A stretch of 64,000 nt of DNA from Atherix ibis (Eukaryota; Arthropoda; Insecta; Diptera; Athericidae): positions 79,228,868-79,292,867 of the forward strand of contig OY282607.1 in the NCBI GenBank assembly GCA_958298945.1, read 5' to 3'. Below the pieces are notes generated by a model. It was not told the DNA's origin and did no database searches. It worked only from the letters and a program-made list of their open reading frames with translations. Below are positions 49,701 to 62,459 of this stretch, piece by piece. The position numbers and the translations under genes are program-made. Position 1 is the stretch's first letter. Every line of letters begins with the position of its first letter.

Positions 49701-50005
49701 AATGACCTGTGTATGTTTCATAAATTTGGTTAGTAATCTAATTTCTTATTAGAGAATAATGACCTCGATTCTTCAGTAAATAAATCTAGTAATTAGCCTG
49801 ATTGAATATCAGAGGTCACTGACCTTGCTCTATTATATAAACGAAGCATATCATTGATATATTTTGGCAAGGTACCAAAGTTCGTGATGTTACTGTGTTT
49901 CGTTACCAATCCTCTTGTTTGAGATTTATCCTCTACTTTTTTTACAGTAACTCTCCACTTTATAGACCATTTTGGAGATTCTAGAATAGCGGTACTATGC
50001 ATGTA

Positions 50006-51066
50006 GGTTGCTACTAAAGTAGTTTCATTGTTTCCCAACAGAGGACTTTTTTGTATTTTTTCAAAACCAACCTCACATTTAAGCCGCATAATCATATGTA
50101 TCGTATTTTGACAGCTGAAATAGCAAGGCTTGCTTGTCAAAAAATTCCATTGATTCTGCACAGTAGTTTTTCGTTGATACCCTTTTAAATATGGAAAGTG
50201 AAAAACAGCATTTTTGGCATATTTTACTTTTTTACTATAGAAAAGATAAAAATATGGAGAAGATGTGCTAAGTAAGCGCCAGTGCCAAAACTGGTTTGCA
50301 AAATTTCGATCCGGCAATTTTGATGTCGAAGATGCATCACGTTCTGGAAGGTCAGTTGAAGCTGATGAAGACACAATAAAGGCATTAAAATTTGTGCCAT
50401 CGCATTGACGTTTGCGATTTGCTTCTCAAACGCCAAGAAAATGATCCACTTTTAAGCGTATCATCACTGGTGCCGAGAAATGGATTATCTATAACAATGT
50501 TAAGCGCAGAAGATCCTGAAGTAGAAAAGATGAACCAGCTCAAAGCACTTCGAAAGCCTATATGCATTAAAAAAGGTTATGCTATCTGTTTCGTGGGATT
50601 TCAAAGGAATCGTTTATTTTGAGCTTCTACCGAGCAACACAACTATCAATTCTGAAGTTTACTGTCATCAGTTGGACAAATTGAATGATTCAGTTAAAAA
50701 AAAAACAGAATTGGTCAATAGGAAAGGTATATAGTGTTCAAACAGGATAATGCGAAATCACATAAAACCACCGTACTCTACAGACCTAGCACCTTCCGAT
50801 TATCATTTGTTCCGGCCTCTACAAAAATTTTTAGACGGTAAAACGTTAAATTTAAATAAGGAGGTCAAAAATCACTTGCATCAGTTTTTTTCCAGCAAAG
50901 AACAAACATTTTATGAGCGTGGAATCATGCTACTGCCAGAAAGATGGCAAAGAAAAAATTATTGGATCATACTGGACAATATTTAATTGAATAAAATATT
51001 AATTCATTATAAGAAAATCGTCTTTTATTTTTATAAAAAAAAAAAATTACTTTCTTGACAACCGAA
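50006..51066 (+). mobile_element. Mariner (TTGGGTTGTCC family), copy 1, decayed
   Basis: The left end is degenerate (GGTTGCTACTAAAGTAGTTTC after TA at 50004). The right end is ATTACTTTCTTGACAACCGAA before TA. Transposase on the plus strand: MESEKQHFWHILLFYYRKDK near 50191, then CQNWFAKFRSGNFDVEDA, SGRSVEADEDTIKAL, RIDVCDLLLKRQENDP, IITGAEKW (catalytic region with GAEK instead of GDEK) and APSDYHLFRPLQKFLDGK. Several frame breaks and a deletion make it inactive. Confidence 0.85.
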
Positions 51067-51963
51067 TAAGTAAACTGATATTTTTCAGTTACTTATAATT
51101 TTTTGACTTGCACCTTTTCCAATAATTTAAGTTTAAATATCATTAAATGCTTACTTTTCCAAATTATCAACACATTATCACATCTTCAAAAAATATTATT
51201 GTTCTTTTACTATTTGTTTATTTATTTTATATAATTTTTCAATTCATGAATTAAACATTTTTCTTATAGCCTTTTTACTAAGACCCTAAAAAAGTATAAT
51301 TTTCATTGGAAATTTAAATTATGATCAAATTTTTAATATTAACTAATTAAATAAAAACTATTTTTATAATTTCATATTTTCTATCATTAGTAAAAATTGA
51401 AAATAAACCAAAACAAAAATTGAAAATCAATTTAAAAATGTCATAAAATACATCATTATTTTGGTTATTGCGAATAACTTCAAAATTGATTTCTCTTTTT
51501 ATTTATAAGTTTGTCTTTTTATTTTGACAAATTTCTGTGAAGTTTATTAATTATATCACAAAATTTTCTTATGAGCAATTTAGCTTTCAAAAGATTTCTG
51601 TAGAAATATAATTGAAATTCAAGTGTCAGTGTTAAGTTATTCTAGTTACCAATTGGGTGTGTATGCCTACCAAAAAAAGTCTCCAATATCACTCATGTTG
51701 ATGATATTTTCTTCTACTAATATTCGATTGTAATAACAAATAATTTCGAATATTATTGACTGTAAGGTATATAAGTTCAAAAAAATAATAAATAATGAAA
51801 GGTAAATCGAATAGCATATAAATATTTTTATAGTATATAAGATGTTTCTGTAAACCAATATAATTGACCATAGAGAAAAGAATATTAGGTAAACTTTTCT
51901 GATTAATTACATTTCGTAACAGCACTTGCCTACACATAAAATCAAATAAGAAATGTAGTAGAA
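51067..51963. other. AT-rich, no gene seen
   Basis: No coding frame or repeat with visible ends. Confidence 0.4.
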
Positions 51964-52660
51964 AAGTAATGAGACTGATTTTTTTTTTCTTTGTAACTAA
52001 GTAGTTTCCTGGGGCAGCTAAACATCGTCGGAGGCATTATATCCACTCTTCGTAATTATGATTTATTTCTTATATTAATAAATGCTTTTTTTTATTAGCA
52101 GTGCTGGCTGGCTTCAACTGTTCATGTAGGAGTTCCGAAAGTCTATTCCTTCAGTTTCTCAGTTGCACTGCCTTAGATATTATCGATAGGGGGAATAAAA
52201 TATATCACTCGAACTAGAATCAGGTGAATAGAGGCCGCTGGGGGAACCACCTAAATCCATTTTTCTGATAAAAACTCATTGATGGAGATGGTCATGTGAC
52301 AGGGGGCGTTGTCATGGCGGAGGATTCAAGTGTCTAGAATGCCCGGTCTGATGAGAAAAATGCTTTTTCTGAGCCTTTTAATGAATCACTCATCAGCTTC
52401 AATGTTAATCGATAGTCTGACTTTACTTGTTTCACATTTTACTGAGTGGTCGATGTTGATGGCCTCTCTGAGTCAGGTACGTCTTCCGCAAATGACTTAT
52501 GCCACTTGTAGTTTTGGCAAGGAATATTTCCCATAGGATCGTTGGAACTTTTTGTAAGTCAAGTTTATATACAAAAATTATTGATACATCGTTGTCCAAA
52601 TTGAGTTATTCCATTATAACGATCTATGAGGCTGAAACTTGCTCTTCACGGTAAAGTGGG
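51964..52660 (-). mobile_element. Decayed mariner (TAATGAGACTG family), copy 2
   Basis: One end is marked by TAATGAGACTGATTTTT at about 51968. On the minus strand broken frames give YKWHKSFAEDV, ERPSTSTT, VKSDYRLTLKLMSDSL, i.e. the DNA-binding region of a mariner with the SDRRLT motif altered. The catalytic part is mostly deleted. The right limit is approximate. Confidence 0.55.
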
Positions 52661-52749
52661 CCAGAGATATAAACTATATAATATGATAGTCATAGCACAC
52701 TTTGTATAATTTTTAGAAAACAAATTTTGCTATAAAAAATTCTATTTAT

Positions 52750-52817
52750 TGCAAAAAATAATAATGCAATGAAAAAAAAAAAACATGTTTATTTTTCATT
52801 GCATTATTATAATTTTG
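52750..52817. repeat. Small hairpin, about 24-bp arms
   Basis: AATAATGCAATGAAAAA and its inverse TTTTTCATTGCATTATT flank an A-rich loop. Purpose unknown; probably a fold-back remnant. Confidence 0.6.
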
Positions 52818-53427
52818 TAATCACAAAATTACAGATTTAAAAAAGAAAATAAATTTAATCGATGGTAAATTCTGACTTAAATTTATAACCATTGTAAAAA
52901 AAAGAGTGTATAAATCGAAAACTTTTAAATACTAAATAGATAGATACTTCTATTAGATGTCTTAAAGAAATTAATACTCTTAAAGAGTAAGAATTGGACG
53001 AATTTTACGATAGTGTTACGATAGTGATAACTCGAAGAACTTTCAACTTTTTCAATGTTCGGAAGAAACTTTAAATTCTATTATAAAATTAGAAAACTAT
53101 AACAAAACTTATTATTAAATGAACTGTTGTTTTTGAAAGAGCTATATTTTGACATTTGGAGATAGAGTTTTAGTAAGATACAGATTACCTTTTCCTTTTA
53201 TATCAATGATACACGATTTTTTTATCAATTAATAAAATGTATTTTCGCTGTAAAATATTATCGCAATAATGTTTTTCTTTTAAATAGAATAAGCCTATTC
53301 GTAATGATCATAATTATACAAATATACTTATGCATTAGATGAAACTGTAGTATCTAGAGGTTACGTGAAAATAGCATCTTGTTGCCTGAAATATAATTCA
53401 CAAAATTTATTACAACTCAAGACCATA
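52818..53427. other. No gene seen
   Basis: AT-rich DNA between the hairpin and the next mariner; nothing supported. Confidence 0.4.
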
Positions 53428-54645
53428 CGAGGTCTGTTAAAAAAGTATCGCGAATTTTGAATTACCGCGGGTTACGTACATTCGATTTTCGATTTTTTGT
53501 GGCGTTATGTTGGTAGTCATGTCTCTCACTTATGCCGACAAGTTCGGCCATTTTTAATGTTCAGTTAATCTTTGACAGCTGCTTTGCTTGCACGTGTTTC
53601 GGCTCGTCTTCGAATTTTGCCCTTTCCAAAAAATGGATCAAAGAATCTGTATCAAATTTTGTGAAAAACAAAATTAATTGCGTGGACGCATTACGAATAT
53701 TGACTGTGACATATTGTGAGACTACCTTCGACCGAAGCAACGTTTATCGGTGGTACAAAATGTTATCAGAGGGCCGAGAAGATGTGAACGACGAAAAGCG
53801 TGCAGGACGCCCGAGCACGTCAACAACAGACGAAAACATTGATGAAATGAAGAGAATAGTATTGGCCAATCGTCGAATCACCGTTAGAGAAGTTGCTGAG
53901 GACTTAAACATATCGATTGGCTTGTGCCATTCGATTTTTACTAATGATTTGGTCGTGAGACGGGTCGCCGCGAAATTCGTACAAAAATTGCTCAATTTCG
54001 ATCAAAATCAGCATCGCATTAACATTGCTAAGAACCTGTTTGCTCCAGAAGGTCATACCTGGTGACGAATCATAGGTTTATAGTTATGACAAGGAAACTA
54101 AAGCTCTATGTTATCATCCCAATGGAAGCTCCCGCACGAGCCAAGACCGAAAAAAGCGCGCCAAGTTTGGTCGAATGTAAAGGTTTTGCTTGCAGTTTTC
54201 TTCGATTACAGGGGCGTGGTGCATCATGAGTTTTTGTCACAGGGTAAAACAGTCAATAAGGAATATTACCTGCAAGTTATCCGTAAGTTGCGTGAAGCAA
54301 TCCGCCAGAAACGCGGCTGTTGCCATTTTTGGCCAAAAGCAAAACACTATTAATGCCGCAGCCACCGTATTTCCCAGATCTGACTATTTTTTGTTCCCGA
54401 AACTGGAGAGCCCAATGAAAGGACGATGCTACGCTACGATTGAGGAGATAAAGACGGCATCAAAGGGGGAGCTGAACAAGATCACAAAAAATGATTTTTG
54501 AAGTGCTTCGAGGATTGGAAAAACGGTGGCACATGTGTATAATATCTGGTGGGGATTACTTTGAAGGGAACAAAATATATATTTATGAATAAATAAATAA
54601 TTTAAAAAAAAAAAAAAATTCGCGATACTTTTTGAACAGACCTCG
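53428..54645 (+). mobile_element. Mariner (CGAGGTCTGTTC family), near full length, broken ORF
   Basis: The ends CGAGGTCTGTTAAAAAAGTA (53428) and the inverse ending at 54645 are flanked by TA. Transposase begins at 53633 (ATGGATCAAAGAATC). A short deletion soon after (TTTTGTGAAAAAC) shifts the frame, then NKINCVDALRIL, SNVYRWYKMLSEGREDVNDE, RAGRPSTST, LANRRITVREVAEDLNISIG and KFVQKLLNFDQNQHR follow in one frame to 54065. The rest is SSQWKLPHEPRPKKARQVWS and VNKEYYLQVIRKLREAIRQK. The block with the middle catalytic Asp is deleted. An A run lies just inside the right end. Confidence 0.9.
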
Positions 54646-54647
54646 TA

Positions 54648-56392
54648 CTCTAATAGACCTGAATTTCGACGATATTCCTGTTCTCCTTACTCTTGAAATA
54701 AATCCTTTTATCAAAAATCCTCCTCTCAGACTCATAAATGGAACAAACGACTGGAATGCATTTCGACACAAATTAGTTCAACAGATTAGCTTAAAACAAA
54801 GACTAAAAACAGAAAACGACATTGACTTAGCAGTACAGGACCTTACTTCATTAATACAAAATTCAGTAACTAAAGACCACGTTAAATACGAAAGAAAACA
54901 AACATCTGGACAAAATCGGACATACAAAAGGCTGAGGTATTTGCCAAGCACTTGATGAATACTTTCACTCCACACAAGGGTATAAAGGATAAGACGCACT
55001 CACAGCAAATTTATGGTGAACTCATAATTCCACTTTCAGTGAGTCCTCTTAATAAAAATTTTACCCCATCCGTAAGTAATCCATCAACTTTCCTAATAAA
55101 AAAAGTCCCTGGTTATGATTTAATAGCAGCTTATACCCTCAAACAAATCTCCAAGAAAACTTTCGTGAGATAATACAAAGTATTCCCTTACTTTGGAAAT
55201 TTTTAAATATAAAAACTCCCCATCGTCGTATAGACCTGTCAGATTGTTACCAATCCCTATAAAAATATTTAAAAAACTCCTCTTAAAACGCCTTTACCCT
55301 ATCCTTGAAGATGTAAAAATTATTATCAATCACCGATTCGATTTCCGATCAGAATACTCCACAACCCAAAAATGTCATCGTGTGGTTAATTACATTGCGT
55401 CCTCTCTTTAACGAAAATAGTACTCTTCAGGCGTGTTCCTAGATATATCGTATGCCCTTGATCGAGTGTGGCATCCTGGACTGCTGTGGAAACTCAAGAG
55501 CTTTCTACCCTACATAGGCTTCCTTATTTTAAAATCATAACTCTTCTAATGTCATTTCCAAGAAATATCCTCTTTCATAGCTGGTGTTCCTCAAGGTACT
55601 ATTGTTGATCCAATACTTTACAATATTTATACCTTTGACATCCCAACTAATCCCAAAACTATAACCGCTACCTTTGCTGATAACACCGCTATTATTGCAT
55701 TCCACTCCAATATCGAAATTGTTTCCAGAAACTTACAATTTCATGTCAAAAATCTCCAAGACTAGTTTGCGTGGTGGAAGGATCTTTGCAGAGGGATCTT
55801 CACCCTCTGCAAAGATCCTTCCATTACAATTTACCTTAATGGCGACATTATTCCATCAAAAGACAAAGTACGTTACTTGCGACTAAACGTTGACAAACGA
55901 CTTACTTGGAATGCTCATACGATGTCAAAAAGACTTAAACTTAACAGACGTTACCGACTAACTTCTTAGACTACTGGACACACTATCAAATCTGACACTA
56001 AAGATAAACTTTTAATTTACAACACGATTTTAAAACCTATCTGGACGTACGGTATTGAACAAAGCTTCCAATTCCTATCGCTCCATTCTATTGTATTTAA
56101 TCCAAAATCCTCCGAAAAATCGTTTATTTAAAGTTATTCACCCTAACCTAAATGTTTCCTACGTTCATGATTTGTGCGTCTCTCGTTATAAAAAGTTTCA
56201 TTCTCGACTCTGTTTCCTTCCCTATTTACACCTGTCGGCAATGTTAAAATCTCGTTAGGTGGAGAAACACTGATGGGTGTTTACTCTCACATGTACCTGT
56301 TCTGTCATTGTAATGACTTTCTCATAAAATCTGCTTGTTACAATATATATGTAGTTGTAAATACCTCAACAAATAAAAAAAAATAAAAAACG
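54648..56392 (+). mobile_element. Jockey-like LINE J4 with poly(A) tail
   Basis: Plus-strand remnant: LNFDDIPVLLTLEINPFIKN and RHKLVQQISLKQRLKTEN (C-terminal endonuclease and linker, 54632-54955), SSYRPVRLLPIPIKIFKKLL, FLDISYALDRVWHPGLLWKL, the catalytic block changed to FADNTAI, and a C-terminal block RELCVSR-like (VHDLCVSRYKKFHSRL). It ends with AACAAATAAAAAAAAATAA at about 56375. Many stops and shifts. A mariner sits at its 5' edge. It contains a perfect 21-bp hairpin at 55775-55823. Confidence 0.85.
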
Positions 56393-57631
56393 CGTATACC
56401 ACTTTCGAAAACAACAACTGTATAATGTATATTTTTGTTTATTTTTATAGTGTCCTTATATATTTTTCCAACTGAACCTACCTACCTTATAGTTGTTTAT
56501 TCTAAAAGCAAATATTAAAAAAATAAATATGCAAAGAGAATATTAAAATCCAGTCTAAATATAAATTTTTCAGACTAAAAAAAAAATGTTTATTGAATTT
56601 TTCTGTAATTTATTCAAAAACAATTTATTTCCATTAACCAAAGGAACACATTAAAAATCTTTCTCAACATCACCTACACATATACCAGCAGTCATAATTT
56701 GATTTTCGTTGTCATCTCATTAAAAATAATTAATATTATTAATTATTTAATTAATTTTTCAAAGATAAAGAATGTATTTACGTTTGTGATAAAGAAATTT
56801 TGTAATCTTATTAGTTTTCCGCTCTGAGAGGGCAAATATACTTTTCAGTTTCAATTATGTAACAAAAATAAAGAAAAATAATTTAAAGCTTTAACATACC
56901 ATATATGCAAGAATCTTTAATATTTATGCAAACAATTCATAAATTTCTTAAATTCTCTACCTACAAAAATTATGAATAATTCTCATCGTAAAAAAATACG
57001 AAAGGTATTGAATTTCGAAAACATACCTTAATAAAAAAAAAAAGTATAACATCGGTATACTATTTAGAAAAATATTTATGATATTAAATTTTAATAATAC
57101 CTTGGCTATTTGAAAGTACTGAATACATAAACGTTTTTTTTGTTTTCTTATGTTTTCGTTTAGTAAAATTATTATAAATATGATCTTAAACCTAATTGGA
57201 ATAATTTTAAATTGCTGAGAGAAATTCAAGAGAGTATTAGCCTTGCGAACATATATAGTAAAAAAGGCAAGAATATTGCACCTTTTTTGAAGAAAAGGAT
57301 CAAGGTTTGTTACTACGCTACTAATAAGTACTTTAATAACTTTAGTCATTTTAGTAAATATTGATAATTTCTGAAATCTGGCTTTTTTTTCTAAATCAAT
57401 TGAATTTTTCTACTCTTATTAATTTTGAATAGTAATATTATGAGTTATAAGTAATTATCTACTGACAAAATATGGATTCACAATCATCCGATGGATAGAG
57501 TACTTTTTTTAAAATTTCTGTCAGGATCCAACTTAATTTTTGAGTCCGGCTAAGTCTCATCTAAAAAATTTTTATTTCCCATTTATAAATTTATAAATAC
57601 TCAATAAATATATGAGATATGATAGAAAAAT
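56393..57631. other. AT-rich, no gene seen
   Basis: The minus-strand frame at 56957-57349 is long for this composition but is low in complexity and shows no domain, so I do not call it a gene. Confidence 0.4.
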
Positions 57632-58810
57632 AATGAGACTGTCATGACTGCGAGTGATCTAGCAATACTGTAGGCTTTCCTTCTAAATCGCTTATACATT
57701 AGTATCTCTTATAAACGTGCAGCATAAGTTTTTAGCTCGTCCGCGGTAACTATACGATCCTTTAGATGATCAAATATTGTTTAATTTAACACACCTATGG
57801 GAAATATAGTTTCAACAAATCTATGGGGGCCAAAAAATTTTTGGAGGGCCGAGAAGCACTGGAAGTGTTCCTAGATATATCGTATGCCTTTAATCGAGTA
57901 TGGGCACCCTGGACTGCTGTGGAAACTCAAGAACTTCCTTCCCTCCAAAGATTACCTTATTTTAAAATCATATTTATCTCTTCCAATGTCATTACCAAGT
58001 AACAATTAATACTGACCATTCCGAAATATCTCCTATATTCCTCAATGTAGTAATCTTGGTCCCAACTAATCTCAAAACTATAACCGCTACCTTTGCTGAT
58101 AACACCGCTCTTCTTGCATTCTACTCCAATATTAAAATCGCTTCCATAAACCTACAATTCCATATCAGAAATCTCCAAGACTGGTTTGTGTGGTCGAGAG
58201 TAAAAGTAAATTAGCAGAGATTCTCCCACCCTCTGCAAAGATCCTCCCCTAATATACCTTAATGGCGACATTATGCCATCAAAAGACAAAGTTCGCTACT
58301 TGGGACTATAGTTTCAACAAGCGCATTGGGGGCTAACAAATTTTTGGAGGGCCGAAAAGCACTGGAAGTAGAACCTTGCTCAGGAAGGCCTACAACACCA
58401 AAAACTGATAAAAATGTGAAACGAATTAGGGCTCTTGTAAGGTTGGACGATCGAAGCAAACATTGATGCTAATGAATATTCCTTATAAGGATCAGAAAAA
58501 GGATCATGAAAGATGCTTTATCAGAAAACATATGACTATCCCCATGAACGAGTATTTGTCGATATAATTGATTGCCCGCAGTCTCGCAGCCTCCCGATTT
58601 ACCTGAGCTAAGTATGATACATGCAATTTGTTTGCTTCTCAAGACCTAAAAACATGTAAAAAGACGTCATCTTGGTAATGTCGATAACATTAAAAGGAGT
58701 GCAACCGAGGATCAGAGGGCATTCCAGTTAAAGACTTCTAGAAAAATGGGAACAACACCTTTTCCAATGCATAGGTACCCAACGGAACTACTTTAAAGAA
58801 AATAACATTA
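57632..58810 (+). mobile_element. Decayed mariner (TAATGAGACTG family), copy 3, carrying a LINE piece
   Basis: Starts at TAATGAGACTG. Transposase words on the plus strand: FLEGREAL just before the LINE piece, then after it FLEGRKALEVEPCSGRPTTP, KTDKNVKRIRALVRLDD, and near the end KRRHLGNVDNIK and a GTQWNYFKE-like terminus. Frames are heavily broken. The LINE piece 57867-58308 lies between two diverged copies of a roughly 58-bp mariner segment. Confidence 0.65.
57867..58308 (+). mobile_element. Internal LINE fragment J5 inside decayed mariner
   Basis: Corresponds to 55436-55889 of J4: FLDISYAFNRVW, TATFADNTALLAF, QDWFVWSRVKV and the words following. It has no poly(A) and neither LINE end. It is flanked by GTTTCAACAA...TTTTTGGAGGGCCG(A)GAAGCACTGGAAGT on both sides (57809-57866 and 58309-58366). 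Both flanks are mariner sequence. Confidence 0.8.
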
Positions 58811-58889
58811 ATGTATAAAAACAAAATAAAATTTTTCTGCAATACCACTTATTTTATATTGTAAAAAATTATTACTAATATTTATTCTA

Positions 58890-59897
58890 TTGGGTTGTCC
58901 GGAAAGTAATTTCGTTGTTTCCCAACAGAGGACCTAAATGTATTTTTTCACAACCAACTTCACACTTAAACCGCATAATCATATGTATTTTGATAGCTGA
59001 TATAGCAAGGCGTGCTTGTGACAAAATTCGATTGATTCTGCACAGTAATTCTTGGTTGATATACTTTTAAATATGGAAAGTGAAAAACTGCATTTTCGGC
59101 ATATTTTACTTTTTTATTATAGAAAAGATAAAAATGCTGTTCAAGCAAGAAAAAAATTACCCGATGTGTATGGAGAAGATGTGTTAAGTGAGCGCCAGTG
59201 CCAAACGCCAAGAAAATGATCCATTTTTGAAGCGTATCATTACTGGGGACGAAAAATGGGTTATCTATAACAATGTTAAGCGCAAAAGATCCTGGAGTAG
59301 AAAAGATGCACCGGCTCAAAACACTTCGAAAGCCAATATTCATCAAAAAAGGTTATGCTATCTGTTTGGTGGGATTTCAAAGAAATCGTTTATTTTTAGC
59401 TACTACCGAGCAACATAGAACGATCAATTCTGAAGTGTACTGTAATCAGTTGGACAGATTGAATGATTCACTTAAAGAAAAAAGGCTAGAATTGGTCAAT
59501 AGGAATGGTATAGTGTTCCAACAGGATAATGCGAAACCACATACAAGTTTGACCACTCGGCAAAAGCTTTTAGACCTTGGATGGGATATACCGCCACACC
59601 CACTATACTCTCCAGATTTAGCAGCTTCCGATTATCACTTGTTCCGGTCTGTACAAAATTTTTTAGACAGTAAAACGTTTAATTCAAATGAGGAGGTCAA
59701 AAATCACTTGGATCAGTATTTTTCCAGCAAAGAACGAAAATTTTATGAGCGTGAAATCATGCTACTGCTAGAACGATGGCAAGGGGGTTTAGGATCAGAT
59801 TGAACAATATTTTATTGAATAAAATATTAATTCACTATAAAAAAATCGTCTTTCATTTAAATTTTTAAAAAACGAAATTACTTCCCGGACAACCCAA
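58890..59897 (+). mobile_element. Mariner (TTGGGTTGTCC family), copy 2, deletion derivative
   Basis: Clean ends: TTGGGTTGTCCGGAAAGTAATTTCG at 58890 in outline and its inverse to 59897, TA outside. The plus-strand coding region lacks most of the DNA-binding part (a junction at SERQCQ-AKRQENDP). It then reads LKRIITGDEKWVIYNNVKRK, SEVYCNQLDRLNDSLKEKR, FQQDNAKPHTSLTTRQKL and PPHPLYSPDLAASDYHLFRS. The three catalytic Asp positions are visible, but a frameshift separates the first from the others. Confidence 0.9.
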
Positions 59898-61575
59898 TAG
59901 TTGCAATTTTGATTTTAAAGTAAAAAACATTTTCTCAAATTCGATCAAAACAATTTTTAAAAAATCTTATTTCATAAAAAAAATTTATTTTTGTTTTGCA
60001 TCAAAGTTCTTATCAAGAAAATTCGTATTATTGGGAAAATGTTTCCTATTGTTTGCAAAATCTTTAATTACTTGGAAAGAAGCACTATTACGTCCTTGGA
60101 TTTCTTATTTTTATGTCATCTTATATGAACTTAAATAGATTCTAAGAAAAATTATAAAAACGACAAGATACTTTTCGTAAAAATGTTCTTAGAACAATAT
60201 GAAAATAAAACCAATTAGAAATTAGCTTTAAAAAAATATTTTCCGTTTGTATGAGAAGTCAAAACCATTGAAAAAAAATTACTACTTTTAGATACCATAA
60301 AAATAAAACCAAATTTCCTGCTATCCAAATAGGCACTCGGAAATCCGGTTATCGATTTCGTCCACAAATAGAATAACTGGAATATGTGCATTTTCACAGC
60401 GTATCTATTTATTCTATTATAAATTAAACTTGACCAATAATAGACGTACTCCTACACCATTTATTGTACGCCAGAAAACAGCTTTGGTCGGATCAATATG
60501 ATTGAGTAACGAATAATTTTACTGAATTAAAAATAGTATGTGTCCTTATTTTTTTTATATATAAATAGATCAAGGTACATGATTATAGGCAAACAAATCA
60601 ATACCATAATTGTTCATGAACATAAGCTTTAAAAAGGCTAGTCCTTTAAAAAAAAAGTTTTAGAAAAAAATTAAAAAAAAAAAAAAACAAATACAATAAA
60701 TTCTTTTGTATAAAATACAAGTACACATAAAAAGAGAGCAAAATTGCGATAAAACTCTTAAGGAAGATTATTTACCTTTGTATGATGCCCTTGTCTCATT
60801 TATAGCCTGAAGGGTGTCCTTTTATGTTTTATAATATTTGAAGAAAAAAAATTTCTTTTGGGAATTTCTTCAGATTCTTTCTCCGATTGATGTAATTAAG
60901 AAATTTTTACGTTCCAAGTTAAAGTGGGCTTCTGTGCTCATTTCACTATCAGTAAGCAATGTTCACAAAGACTTTATATTATCACCAATCACTTTAGGGA
61001 ATTTCTTTTTACTATTATAAAAATAACTGCTATTAAACAGAAGTATTGTATAAGCTTTTTAAGCAACCCGTTTAAATATTCGTTTAGAAAATGTATAAAA
61101 ATCACTTCACTTAATTGAAAATCTCAATACACTCACTATTTACCAACTCAATAATATATATTTATACTTGGTTAAGTAGTCATAAAAGGAAATTTTCCGG
61201 AACACAAACCGATGAGTAAATAATTAAAACCCGTACAAATTTCGGTACTTGAACAAAGGTATGTATTTATTTATGAAAATATATTTGTTTTTTCTTCTGT
61301 TAAAGGAAATACTACTGATAATATTGGTTGTGGGTGGGCTCTAAAAGTCGTTGTAAGTAGTTTGGATTTGTTTCTTTTTGAGTGAACCCAAAATCTTTTT
61401 GAAGCGCTCGTATCCTTGGAACAGGATTGTTAGTAAAAGTATATTTTTCAATAGCCCGTATTGTTCAGTAAAGTTGTCCTGAATACATAACAATTTCGTG
61501 AATTGAATTCCGAATACAAAACATGAGAGTGTGTCAAGAGCAGATTGCAGTTTTCCAAGGTTCCCCCGTTTCTAT
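59898..61575. other. No gene seen
   Basis: AT-rich up to about 61200, then less AT-rich. Short frames at 60215-61118 have no recognisable domain. Confidence 0.4.
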
Positions 61576-61870
61576 AGTTACACTATAAAATCTATCGAGT
61601 GTGTTAATTTTGGTTTTTGTCAACACAACCGCCGTTCCGTTAGTAATCAAAAAGCACACGATCCAGCGAGAACTGGAAAAAGCAACAGTCTACAAGGGCA
61701 ACCTGTTGCTGACGAACCCGACGGAATGCGAATGCTAACTAATTCGATTCGATTCTGAATTCAGATCCAACTGATAACAGCAAACACAATGAAACCGATA
61801 CAAAAATACACAAAACGCACATACATTCACATCCGTAAATACGCACACAATCAACGGTATTTATATAATA
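61576..61870 (+). promoter_or_regulatory. Possible TATA promoter and 5' UTR exon
   Basis: CACTATAAAATC at 61579-61590 looks like a TATA box. About 30 bases further is GTCAACACAACC, and the next 200 bases are richer in C, A and CpG than their surroundings, as in insect 5' UTRs. Frames at 61531-61758 and 61789-62121 are open but unrecognised. If real, the gene body lies to the right, outside the window. Confidence 0.25.
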
Positions 61871-62216
61871 AGTTCATAGAATGGAAGTTTGTGCTTTGGG
61901 CTTTGGGCTTTCGTCATTTCGCAACTTCAGAAAGTACGGGTATTTTGGCCCCATCATCCGATACGACTGATTCCACACAACAATGTCTGCTGAATACGTT
62001 TTTATGTACCCACACCCCAACAGTCTGCTATTCTGCAACAGATGTCCAAACTTATACAGTTACAAACAACCACGAGTATAAAGAAATTTTCTACATCAAT
62101 GAAGAAAGGGGATGGTTTTAATGCGTTTACAGTAATAAAACTCAGTCTGGTCCCATTCCTATTTAAACCAATTTAATGTATCGGTCCTTTTTCGGTCCCA
62201 TCACATTCTTTGATTC

Positions 62217-62391
62217 TTAGGCATTAAGCAAAGCTTCAAGAAAATCCTCCACAGAACGTGTGTACATACTTGTAACAATGGGATAAAGTGATGAGTCGTA
62301 AAGAATTAAATTTTTCCGACCTTCCTTTTCTCGTGGCCATCTCATAATTATGTACCTATTAAAACTGGTAATACATCCAAAAAAAAGCCTT
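62217..62391 (-). CDS. Unrecognised short coding-like segment with splice acceptor
   Basis: On the minus strand, after a possible acceptor (TTTTAATAG), the frame reads YIIMRWPREKEGRKNLILYD, SSLYPIVTSMYTRSVEDFL and ends EALLNA-stop. The composition is protein-like, not AT noise. I do not recognise the family. It may be the last exon of a gene starting beyond the window or a mobile-element piece. No partner exon was found. Confidence 0.25.
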
Positions 62392-62459
62392 CTTTTTATC
62401 CAAAAGCCACTCAAACAATGCAAAGCTAATGACCCATGGTGTCGTTTGCAAACAAACTG

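Noticed and set aside
56957..57349. 130-codon minus-strand frame
   Set aside because: Hydrophobic, low-complexity translation of AT-rich DNA without a domain.
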